Shown here: positions 1-5,238 of the stretch, in pieces | Position numbering within the stretch: position 1 is the first letter of the stretch | Layout of the letters: each line of letters opens with the position of its first letter | Source: Candidatus Bipolaricaulota bacterium | GTDB taxonomy: Bacteria > Bipolaricaulota > Bipolaricaulia > Bipolaricaulales > Bipolaricaulaceae | Direction: 5' to 3' | Length of the DNA stretch: 5,238 nucleotides | NCBI GenBank assembly: GCA_025060555.1 | Contig: JANXBC010000072.1 | Coordinates: forward strand, 1 to 5,238 | Notes under the pieces: model-generated | Told to the model about the DNA's origin: nothing | The model's database searches: none | What the model saw: the letters and a program-made list of their open reading frames with translations, nothing else | Translations under genes and position numbers: made by a program

Positions 1-362
1 GTTTGCGGCCAGGGGAAAGCTGGCCTATTTTGGGTGACTTCGTACGCCTCACCCGGGTACACAATCCTGGAGCAGCGTTTGGCCTTTTCCCCCAGGGCAC
101 TGTTGCGTTCTTGGTGACCTCGGCGGCAGTTTCATTGGCCCTCTTTCTTTACCTCCTTTTTGCCCGCCCAACGGGCCTGCAGGCCTGGGGCAGCGCGCTC
201 ATCTTGGGCGGAGCGGTGGGAAACCTTGTCGATCGGGCCAGACTTGGCTATGTGGTGGACCTTTTCTCCGTGGGGAATTTCCCTGTGTTCAACGTGGCGG
301 ACGCGGCGTTGGTGGTGGGTGTAGGACTGCTCGCTTTGGGATTGCTGCGGGGACGGCGATGA
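1..362 (+). CDS. lspA: Lipoprotein signal peptidase (signal peptidase II), 3' part
   Basis: This is the C-terminal three quarters of signal peptidase II, the inner-membrane aspartyl protease that removes signal peptides from diacylglyceryl-modified prolipoproteins. Numbering from the TTG at position 3, the NPGAAF motif lies at residues 21-26, GNLVDR with the first catalytic Asp (D77) at 74-79, and FNVAD with the second (D100) at 96-100. Hydrophobic segments near 34-53, 62-80 and 97-115 fit the last three of the family's four membrane helices. Full-length members are about 160 residues; the visible part is 119, so the first helix and true start lie left of the window, and the TTG at 3 is simply an internal Leu codon. 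The stop TGA overlaps the tmk ATG (ATGA, 359-362), indicating co-transcription and coupled translation. No key residue in the visible part is missing. Confidence 0.95.
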   Translation, partial: LRPGESWPILGDFVRLTRVHNPGAAFGLFPQGTVAFLVTSAAVSLALFLYLLFARPTGLQAWGSALILGGAVGNLVDRARLGYVVDLFSVGNFPVFNVADAALVVGVGLLALGLLRGRR

Positions 363-988
363 AGCCCCTGTTCATCGTGTTAGAGGGCCCGGACGCTTCG
401 GGAAAATCCACACAACTTCGTCTCCTTTCCCAAGCACTTTCGGCGCGGGGGATACCGGTGATCGCTACCCGCGAGCCAGGTGGCACGGCCCTTGGGCAAA
501 GGCTCCGGGAAATCCTGCTTGACCCCCAAAATCAAATGCGCCCCCTGACCGAACTCCTCCTCATGGTGGCCGACCGGCACGAGCACGTGGAGGCCGTGAT
601 CAAACCAGCGCTAGCCCGTGGCCAGTGGGTGTTGTGCTCCCGCTACACCCTTTCTTCTCTTGCTTACCAGGGGCGTGGCCGGGGATTGCCACTCGAGCTC
701 ATTCATAACCTCAACAGACTTGCCACCGGCGGACTTGAACCGGACTACGTCTTTCTCTTGGACCTTCCTCCCCAGGTAGCTTTGGAGAGGACCCCGCTTC
801 GCGACCGATTCGAGGGGGAGGGGTTGAGCTTTTTTACGCAGGTGCGGTTGGCTTATTTGGAGTTCATCCGGGCTGTGCCCCGTGGCTATGTGATTGATGC
901 CACGCTCCCCCCTCCGCAGGTCACCGCGGAAATCCTCGCTCGCCTTCCCCTTTCTGGATATGATCTTGTGGGTAAGGAGGGCAAATGA
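359..988 (+). CDS. tmk: Thymidylate kinase (dTMP kinase)
   Basis: This cytosolic enzyme phosphorylates dTMP to dTDP with ATP, a step common to the de novo and salvage routes to dTTP. Its 209 residues match the usual family length. The P-loop GPDASGKST spans residues 10-18, TREPGGT spans 37-43, the dTMP-contact segment ending SLAYQGRGRG spans 100-109, and a lid-like segment with RDRFE spans 148-152. The P-loop lacks the arginine found in human and yeast enzymes, which suggests the E. coli-like class with the arginine in the lid. One oddity is that the family's DRY motif reads SRY (S94-R95-Y96), so the usual Asp is Ser. The ATG overlaps the lspA stop; the Shine-Dalgarno is weak (GGGGA, about 350-354), so coupling to lspA translation probably helps. 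Its own stop overlaps the dnaN start. Confidence 0.95.
   Translation: MKPLFIVLEGPDASGKSTQLRLLSQALSARGIPVIATREPGGTALGQRLREILLDPQNQMRPLTELLLMVADRHEHVEAVIKPALARGQWVLCSRYTLSSLAYQGRGRGLPLELIHNLNRLATGGLEPDYVFLLDLPPQVALERTPLRDRFEGEGLSFFTQVRLAYLEFIRAVPRGYVIDATLPPPQVTAEILARLPLSGYDLVGKEGK
974..980 (+). promoter_or_regulatory. Strong Shine-Dalgarno of dnaN
   Basis: AAGGAGG lies inside the last codons of tmk, four bases before the dnaN ATG at 985. It fixes that start and, with the ATGA overlap, would allow dnaN to be translated both by re-initiation and by fresh ribosome entry. It is clearly stronger than the site before tmk. Confidence 0.8.
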
Positions 989-2124
989 ACGTAACGCTCC
1001 GGCGGGAAGACCTGGAGTTCGGTGTGCGCACAGTGAGTCACGCCTTAGGTGGACGTACGGCCATGCCCATCCTCAGCGGCATTCGCTTGATCACCCTCAA
1101 TAACGAGGTGGAATTCGCTGCCACTGACCTGGAGCGGGCCATCCGCTGCCGCGTGCCTGCCCAAGTGGAATCACGGGGAACGGTGGTCCTGCCCGGCCAG
1201 GTCCTAAGCCAACTTGTGGGGCGCCTCCCGGAAGTTCCGGAGGTGCGCCTGCAACTGCTCGATGCGCAAGTGCGTGTCACCTGTGGGCCCGCGATCTTCG
1301 AACTCCCTATCCTTCCCGCCGAAGACTATCCCCAGCTTCCCGAACCCACGACCGATCCGCTCGGAAAAATCCCCACCAATCAGCTCCTCCAGGCCATTGC
1401 CCAAACAGCGTTTGCTGCCCTGAAGGCCTCCGAGACCACCCGCCTTGCCCTCACCGGAGTGGACATCGTTTTGAAGGAAGGGAGCGCAAAATTCGCCGCG
1501 ACCAATGGCTATCGCTTGGCAATAAAGCGCGTCCCCATCCTTGGTCTTCCTGACCGCTACGAAGGATCGTTCCTTGTGGATGCCGGGATCATGACCGATG
1601 TCCACCGCGTGCTTTCCAGCTTCGCCAGCGAGAACACCACCCTTTATGCTGAACCCGGGCAAATCCATTTTCAGGCCGGGCCAGTCACATTTTCTTCTCG
1701 GCTGATTCAGGAACAATTCCCCGACTTCGAACGGGTGATCCCCAAAGACAATCAAATCGGCCTTTTCCTTCCGCGCGCGGAATTCTTGGAGACCCTCAGG
1801 CGTACCGAGCTTTTTGCTGCCGAGGAGTCTGGGGCTGTGACGCTTCGCGCCACTGCGCAAGCTACGAACCTTGAGGTCTCCGCGGCCTCCCGCGAGCGCG
1901 GGAAAAGCCAAGAGGTCGTGGAACTCATAAGGCCACCAGCGCGGGGGATTGAGATCGCTTTCAAGGCTGAATACCTGGTGGATGCTCTTCGGCGTATGGA
2001 ATCTGATCAGGTCGCGCTTTGGCTTTCTGCGCCGGAGCGGGCGGGCTTGCTTGAGCCGGCTGGAAACATCGCGCCCGCCGACGAAGGCTTCATTTACGTG
2101 TGCATGCCTGTGCGGCTCCTCTAG
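985..2124 (+). CDS. dnaN: DNA polymerase III beta subunit (sliding clamp)
   Basis: The beta clamp is a ring-shaped homodimer that encircles DNA and tethers the replicative polymerase and many repair proteins. The 379 residues are slightly longer than the 366 of E. coli and cover all three clamp folds (roughly 1-120, 125-250 and 255-379). Diagnostic segments are RTAMPILSGI (24-33), ATDLE (46-50), LPAEDYPQLP (110-119), ATNGYRLA (172-179), EQFPDFERVIP (243-253), EYLVDAL (329-335) and the C-terminal MPVRL (374-378). The last forms part of the pocket that binds partner clamp motifs. The usual ATDGHRLA reads ATNGYRLA and the usual FN before the YLLDAL-type helix reads FK; these look tolerable within the family. 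The start is set by a strong Shine-Dalgarno and overlap with tmk. The location is unusual, since dnaN normally sits beside dnaA or recF. The stop is shared within CTAG with the opposite-strand gene. Confidence 0.96.
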   Translation: MNVTLRREDLEFGVRTVSHALGGRTAMPILSGIRLITLNNEVEFAATDLERAIRCRVPAQVESRGTVVLPGQVLSQLVGRLPEVPEVRLQLLDAQVRVTCGPAIFELPILPAEDYPQLPEPTTDPLGKIPTNQLLQAIAQTAFAALKASETTRLALTGVDIVLKEGSAKFAATNGYRLAIKRVPILGLPDRYEGSFLVDAGIMTDVHRVLSSFASENTTLYAEPGQIHFQAGPVTFSSRLIQEQFPDFERVIPKDNQIGLFLPRAEFLETLRRTELFAAEESGAVTLRATAQATNLEVSAASRERGKSQEVVELIRPPARGIEIAFKAEYLVDALRRMESDQVALWLSAPERAGLLEPAGNIAPADEGFIYVCMPVRLL

Positions 2125-2813
2125 CCCCGCCGGATCAGGGGCGCGGGATAGCTCATCCCGCCCAAGCGCCATAAGGCCTCCCGCCAGGAGGCGATCTCTT
2201 CAGGCGTTGGAGGCTCATGCACATCGAAGCGCTCTTTTCGCTGGAGTTCCCGGAGGTGCACAAGGAGCCGGGCGAGTCTCCCCTGGAAGTCCGCGAGGAG
2301 TTTCGCCCGCACCTTCTTTGGCGCTCCCGACCAAACCGAAAGGAAGTGCGGAAGACAAAGGCCGTCGGACTTTTCGTAGGCTGCACAAAAGGCCGGGTCT
2401 GCCAAAAGTTTTCCCAAAAACCAGCTTTCCCGCTCCTCCGCTTCTTCTGCGACCACACAAACGGGGCATTCTTCCCGCTGAAGGCCCTTTTTGGTGCGGA
2501 AATTTGCAAGGCCGTGGAGAACATGAGCTACCGCGCTCTCATAAAGCCGCGCTGTACCTGTAGGGGTCACAAGCTCCCGCGTTTCCACAACTTGGGCCAT
2601 GAGAGCCGCGTGCTCCCGACAAAGTCCGAAGGAGGTCGCGAACCGCTCGTGGACCTTCGGGTCGCCGGTGAGTTCGTATAGGACGTTCCAGATCCAGCGT
2701 TCCTCCGCTTCCCGAACCCTCCGGCAAATGGGGCAACCTGGCGCCTGCATCGCTTTTTCCAAGTACACGGTGGCTAAGCTAAGCGCTGTCTCCTCGTGCT
2801 TTTTCTCCTTCAT
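2121..2813 (-). CDS. DUF6062-type protein with duplicated CxxC...GLCxxH motif
   Basis: The predicted 230-residue soluble protein has no known enzymatic role. Two copies of one module are visible: CPIC (27-30) with GLCREH (63-68), and CPVC (116-119) with GLCLPH (151-156). Each copy has a CxxC pair and, 34-35 residues on, a Cys-x-x-His, and each has an EAEER stretch after the CxxC, so a tandem duplication is likely. Each module could supply a Cys3His site for zinc or another metal; this is inferred. The architecture, including the C-terminal segment with SWREALWRLGG (209-219), agrees with my recollection of the DUF6062 family; that name is from memory, not a search. The start is the ATG at 2813, with AAGGAG four bases upstream; a longer reading from 2891 would add 26 unlikely residues. 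It overlaps the upstream 275-residue gene by 35 bases, suggesting coupled expression. No signal peptide or membrane helix is seen. Confidence 0.85.
   Translation of the reverse strand: MKEKKHEETALSLATVYLEKAMQAPGCPICRRVREAEERWIWNVLYELTGDPKVHERFATSFGLCREHAALMAQVVETRELVTPTGTARLYESAVAHVLHGLANFRTKKGLQREECPVCVVAEEAEERESWFLGKLLADPAFCAAYEKSDGLCLPHFLSVWSGAPKKVRAKLLADFQGRLARLLVHLRELQRKERFDVHEPPTPEEIASWREALWRLGGMSYPAPLIRRG
2124..2161. terminator. Two abutting hairpins at the convergent junction, possible terminator
   Basis: Immediately at the dnaN stop there are two perfect inverted repeats lying end to end. The first pairs GCCCC (2124-2128) with GGGGC (2138-2142) across a 9-base loop. The second pairs GCGGGAT (2143-2149) with ATCCCGC (2155-2161) across a 5-base loop. 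Neither is followed by a T-run on either strand, so they are not classical intrinsic terminators. Because the genes converge with no spacer, a structure here could stop or stabilise transcripts from either side; that role is inference. The region also encodes the C-terminus of the minus-strand gene. Confidence 0.3.
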
Positions 2814-3606
2814 CTTTCTCCTTGCCACGTCTGAATAAAAGATTTGGCTTGAGCCTATCCGCCAGCAATTCTGGCCCAGAGAGAGGCCCAATAGGATACG
2901 ATTCCGGCGGATCAGGAATGAGACGGAGCCTTCTTGTCCAAAGCCAACCCAATAATCCCAAGCGGTGAGCGATGCCCTCTTCCCGAAGAAGGCGCCAGCC
3001 GCGGGACAAAGCTGGGCTACGCAGAGCTCGCAGAAGCTCGGAAACTTTTAGGGGTTCAGGTTTGCTGGGCAAATCACCGATGTGATAGGCGCCAAAAATC
3101 CTGATCTTTTCCGATTCCGGAAGATCGGAAGGCATTTCCCCTGGCGGCTCAGGCCCAGGCTGAGCCACGTAGAAAGCCTTCCCTAAAAGCTTGGGGAAGG
3201 TCAGAAAAAGTGCAAACATTTCCCGATCTTCTGCGCTGTCATGAGAAAGCCAGGTTCGCAAATAAAGCTCATACGCGGCGGGCTCAGCCCAACAAAGCTC
3301 CGGGGAAAGGAGAAACGCCAAAAGGGAGGTGCGCAAGAGCTCCGTTGTCCCCCCGGGAACGAGCGGATCCGGAACTTTCCCGACCCGCACGAGGAGCATC
3401 CGGTTCTTGAGCTCGCCGAGCTCCACGGACACGTTTATCTCCGATTGCACAGAGAAGAGGGAGATTTTGATGCCGGGATAGATGGGGGCATGGATGAGGT
3501 TGTGGATCGTGCGGGGCGCACGGGCACAGATCCGCAGAAGATTGAGCCTGAGCTCGCTTTGCGCGATCCCCCGCCGGATCTCCTCTTTTGTTGTGAGGAA
3601 AATCAA
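2779..3606 (-). CDS. Hypothetical protein, 275 residues, TTG start
   Basis: I do not recognise this protein. It begins MIFLTTKEEIRRG, is rich in Leu, Arg, Pro and Glu, and ends in a highly charged tail (RRGKEKDEGEKARGDSA, 259-275). A hydrophobic stretch at 91-106 and an aromatic, basic one near 218-230 (GLLGWLWTRRLRL) are not convincing membrane helices, and no signal peptide or catalytic motif stands out. The TTG start is supported by GGAGG seven bases upstream and by an in-frame TAA at 3622-3624 that prevents extension; the first in-frame ATG would remove 69 residues. That the frame stays open for 275 codons and ends 35 bases inside the next gene, which has its own clear ribosome site, argues that it is real. 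It sits between a CofE-like gene and the DUF6062-type gene and probably works with the latter, by position only. Local GC is about 55%. Confidence 0.75.
   Translation of the reverse strand: MIFLTTKEEIRRGIAQSELRLNLLRICARAPRTIHNLIHAPIYPGIKISLFSVQSEINVSVELGELKNRMLLVRVGKVPDPLVPGGTTELLRTSLLAFLLSPELCWAEPAAYELYLRTWLSHDSAEDREMFALFLTFPKLLGKAFYVAQPGPEPPGEMPSDLPESEKIRIFGAYHIGDLPSKPEPLKVSELLRALRSPALSRGWRLLREEGIAHRLGLLGWLWTRRLRLIPDPPESYPIGPLSGPELLADRLKPNLLFRRGKEKDEGEKARGDSA
2818..2823 (-). promoter_or_regulatory. Shine-Dalgarno deciding the start of the DUF6062-type gene
   Basis: On the minus strand AAGGAG stands four bases before the ATG at 2811-2813, inside the coding sequence of the upstream gene. It favours this start over the more distant in-frame start at 2891, which would nearly triple the overlap with the upstream gene. 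Confidence 0.75.
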
Positions 3607-3706
3607 AGCACCGCCTCCAACTTAGGGTAGAAGCCATCAGCGGCGGGCGCCGCGGTTAAAGGCGGGCTTCATCGCCTGCACATCCAATCTTAGCAGAGAG
3701 ACATTC
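3607..3706 (-). other. 100-base intergenic leader with nested inverted repeats
   Basis: This is the only real gap on the minus strand. It contains GCGGC (3640-3644) pairing with GCCGC (3649-3653) over a 4-base loop, enclosed by GAAGCC (3630-3635) pairing with GGCTTC (3665-3670). No T-run follows on the minus strand, so a classical terminator is not supported. I found no convincing -35/-10 pair; TAAGAT (minus strand, about 3687-3692) resembles a -10 box but lacks a matching -35. The gap may separate two transcripts or be an untranslated leader within one operon. Confidence 0.35.
3614..3618 (-). promoter_or_regulatory. Shine-Dalgarno supporting the TTG start
   Basis: On the minus strand GGAGG lies seven bases before the TTG at 3604-3606, an ideal spacing. 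A nearby GTG is in another frame and meets a stop within three codons, so TTG is the only start this site can serve at normal spacing. Confidence 0.7.
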
Positions 3707-4867
3707 TCAGAGGAAGCCTTTGACCAGAACCACTGGGGTTCCGGCATCAGCGGAGCCACTGAGGAGGTCCGCAAGCGTGGCCAGCACGTCCACAAGCCGG
3801 CGAGGCGTTGTACCCTCAGCCTCCTCCCCACCAGCCGCCACCGGCTTTTCCCGAAGTTTTCGAAGTTCAGCCGTAATTTCCTCCGCCGAGAGGCCCTGGA
3901 GGTGAAGCTGGTCCACAATAAACTTGTACTTAAAGCCCAAACGCAGCTTACCAAGCAAGCCAGGCGTGGCGCCGAAAGTCGTCACTGGGTCCGCAAGCTC
4001 ATAGATCCCGGTTGTGGGGTCCTTGAACGCGCCGTCCCCATAGACCATGACCTCGACGTGTTTTTTGAGCGTGGATTGCACGGCCTGTTGGAGAGCGAGG
4101 GCGAACTGGTCAGCTTGACGTGGAGCAAGCTTCACCCGCTCCCCCGCAGAAAGATTGCTTCCTAAAAGTCCCCACTCGGACCAGGCCCTTCCTCGGCCCG
4201 GATCACAAGCGATCTGTTGGAGCGTGATCACCGGGACCTTTTTGCCCACGAGGGCTTTCCGTGTTTCCTCTCGCTCATGGATGTTAGCCACCACCACGAG
4301 ATCGGGAGAGAAGTCCCAAATGGCCTGGGGGTCGTTGGAGAAAAAGATGACAGGCTTGGCCCCTTCCCGCTCCACCAGGTCTCGATAGAGGGCAACGTAG
4401 TCGATCCCTGTAATGGGGTGTTTAGCACCCCGGCCGATTTCCTCAAAGGTCACGATGCGCTTGGGGGCACCAGAAATTTCCGCGGTGGGATTTCCCACGG
4501 GATCAGTGGGGTGGGAAAGCTGGAGGATAAGGGCACCTCTGCGCACAGCTTTGGCGAAGGCCTGGAGGAGAGGGGCGAAACGGTTGCGGCTCATCACGGG
4601 AAAAACCACGGCCAGACGACCCTTTTCGCCGATGCCAAAGCGCTCTTTGAGTTCCGCGGCGATCTCAGAAAGGGTGAGGAAATTTCCTTGGGCCCGGGCG
4701 AGTGCGGCCTCGGTTACACAAACCACATCGCGATCGGAAAGAAGACCATCAGCGTCAACATCCCTGAGTTTGGCCACGATTTCGGTCACGAGGTCCGTGC
4801 CCGGAAGAATGGGTCCGAATCGCAAGGCTAGCGCCGCAAGCCCCACGTACTCCGGAAGCCCCTTCAC
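3707..4867 (-). CDS. Coenzyme F420-0:L-glutamate ligase-like protein (COG1478, long bacterial form)
   Basis: The 386-residue product resembles the long bacterial proteins annotated as CofE-like gamma-glutamyl ligases. CofE itself adds glutamate to F420-0 using GTP. Support is the N-terminal ILPGTDL (20-26) followed by SDRDVVCVTEAALARAQGN (44-62), which mirrors the CofE opening, then SRNRF (93-97), FSNDP (176-180), YGDGAFKDP (276-284), GTTPRR (352-357) and a Gly-rich GSADAGTPVVLVKG (371-384). The family match is from memory. The archaeal CofE signature DTFGRPWR is not apparent, so the substrate is uncertain and F420 synthesis should not be assumed; no other F420 gene is in the window. The GTG start overlaps the alaS stop (GTGA, 4864-4867) with no clear Shine-Dalgarno, so translation probably depends on ribosomes finishing alaS. 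No signal peptide or transmembrane segment is seen. Confidence 0.8.
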   Translation of the reverse strand: MKGLPEYVGLAALALRFGPILPGTDLVTEIVAKLRDVDADGLLSDRDVVCVTEAALARAQGNFLTLSEIAAELKERFGIGEKGRLAVVFPVMSRNRFAPLLQAFAKAVRRGALILQLSHPTDPVGNPTAEISGAPKRIVTFEEIGRGAKHPITGIDYVALYRDLVEREGAKPVIFFSNDPQAIWDFSPDLVVVANIHEREETRKALVGKKVPVITLQQIACDPGRGRAWSEWGLLGSNLSAGERVKLAPRQADQFALALQQAVQSTLKKHVEVMVYGDGAFKDPTTGIYELADPVTTFGATPGLLGKLRLGFKYKFIVDQLHLQGLSAEEITAELRKLREKPVAAGGEEAEGTTPRRLVDVLATLADLLSGSADAGTPVVLVKGFL

Positions 4868-5238
4868 CGTTGGGTTCCGGCGAGGAAAAAGGCCTTCGCG
4901 CGGGCCAGGGCCGCGGCCACGGCCTGGGGGAGGTTCTCCGCCTTGGGGCCGCCGCCCTGGGCGAAGGTGGGCCGGCCGCCCCCGCTCCCCCCCAGCACCT
5001 GGGCCCCGGCCTTGACCAGGTCGCCTGCGGACACCTTCTCCACGCCCAGCACCTTGGCCACGAGGAAGCCCCGGCCTGCGTGGGCCGTGCCCAGCACCAC
5101 CACGCTCTTGCCCAAAAGCTCCGCCAGCCGATCCGCCAGGGCTTTCACCGCCTCCGGATCGCCCTCCACCACCGCCCCCAGGAGCTTCGTGCCGTTCACC
5201 TCTTCCGCCCGGGCCGCAAGCTCCCGCGCCCGCAGGAG
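4864..5238 (-). CDS. alaS: Alanyl-tRNA synthetase, C-terminal fragment
   Basis: Alanyl-tRNA synthetase charges tRNA-Ala with alanine in the cytosol. Only the last 124 residues are here; the frame stays open to the right edge, so the catalytic and editing domains lie outside. The fragment opens LLRARELAARAEEVNGTKLL, typical of the linker before the C-terminal DHHA1 domain, and carries the glycine-rich hallmark GGSGGGRPTFAQGGG about 36-50 residues before the end. DHHA1 is the C-terminal domain involved in tRNA binding and oligomer formation. An apparent GTG start at 5199 is an internal Val (the V of EEVNG). The fragment is about 74% GC (4921-5220) with about 91% G or C at third positions, far above its neighbours. 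The stop overlaps the start of the CofE-like gene. Confidence 0.95.
   Translation of the reverse strand, partial: LLRARELAARAEEVNGTKLLGAVVEGDPEAVKALADRLAELLGKSVVVLGTAHAGRGFLVAKVLGVEKVSAGDLVKAGAQVLGGSGGGRPTFAQGGGPKAENLPQAVAAALARAKAFFLAGTQR

Noticed and set aside
3..5. TTG as the start of lspA
   Set aside because: A start here would remove the first membrane helix; the frame is open to the left edge, so the gene is cut by the window.
1204..2172. Long open frame of 322 codons antisense to dnaN
   Set aside because: It runs opposite a clear sliding clamp gene, resembles no family, and is explained by GC-biased codons leaving the complementary frame open.
1949..2563. Open frame of 204 codons on the plus strand across the convergent junction
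   Set aside because: It covers the end of dnaN in another frame and the DUF6062-type gene in antisense; its low-complexity Arg/Pro/Ser composition is typical of a shadow.
2217..2681. Open frame of 154 codons on the plus strand
   Set aside because: It is antisense to the DUF6062-type gene, which has duplicated motifs and a good ribosome site.
2814..2891. Upstream extension of the DUF6062-type gene to 2891
   Set aside because: The ATG at 2813 has AAGGAG four bases before it, and the extension would increase overlap with the upstream gene from 35 to 113 bases.
3241..3630. Open frame of 129 codons antisense to the start of the unknown gene
   Set aside because: The minus-strand frame is longer, has a well-spaced Shine-Dalgarno and fits the operon direction; the plus frame has none of these.
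4217..4831. Open frame of 204 codons on the plus strand
   Set aside because: It lies wholly antisense to the CofE-like gene, whose family motifs run through the whole region; it has no recognisable domain.
5197..5199. GTG as the start of a short 111-residue protein
   Set aside because: The frame continues to the window edge with typical alanyl-tRNA synthetase sequence, so this is an internal valine of alaS.

Overview
The window holds seven genes of a moderately GC-rich bacterium in two convergent blocks, with almost no non-coding DNA. The left block, on the plus strand, is the tail of lspA (signal peptidase II), then tmk (thymidylate kinase), then dnaN (DNA polymerase III sliding clamp). Adjacent genes overlap by 4 bases (ATGA), so this is one tightly coupled operon. 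The right block, on the minus strand, reads inward from the right edge: the C-terminal end of alaS (alanyl-tRNA synthetase), a long CofE/COG1478-like putative ligase overlapping it by 4 bases (GTGA), a 100-base gap, an unrecognised 275-residue protein with a TTG start, and a DUF6062-type cysteine/histidine protein overlapping its neighbour by 35 bases. The two blocks meet tail to tail: dnaN and the DUF6062-type gene share one CTAG palindrome as both their stop codons, and two hairpins abut just beyond it.

The gene content is bacterial housekeeping (lipoprotein maturation, dTTP supply, replication processivity, tRNA charging) plus three poorly characterised genes. The lineage cannot be fixed from this window. 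Most of it is roughly 55-65% GC, short overlaps are common, and DUF6062 and the long CofE-like family come to mind from lineages such as Chloroflexota, Bacillota and Acidobacteriota; a thermophilic or Acidobacteriota-like organism is only a guess. The alaS fragment differs sharply in composition, at about 74% GC by hand count.

Functionally, tmk and dnaN both serve DNA synthesis, and dnaN sits where many bacteria carry holB (clamp-loader delta prime) after tmk. On the other strand nothing visible ties the CofE-like protein to F420 synthesis, and the last two genes may be a translationally coupled pair of unknown role. I found no mobile element, CRISPR array, tRNA or rRNA. No complete new system is evident. 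The points most worth following are the altered DRY motif of thymidylate kinase, the duplicated Cys3His module of the DUF6062-type protein with its unknown partner, and the composition break at the end of alaS.
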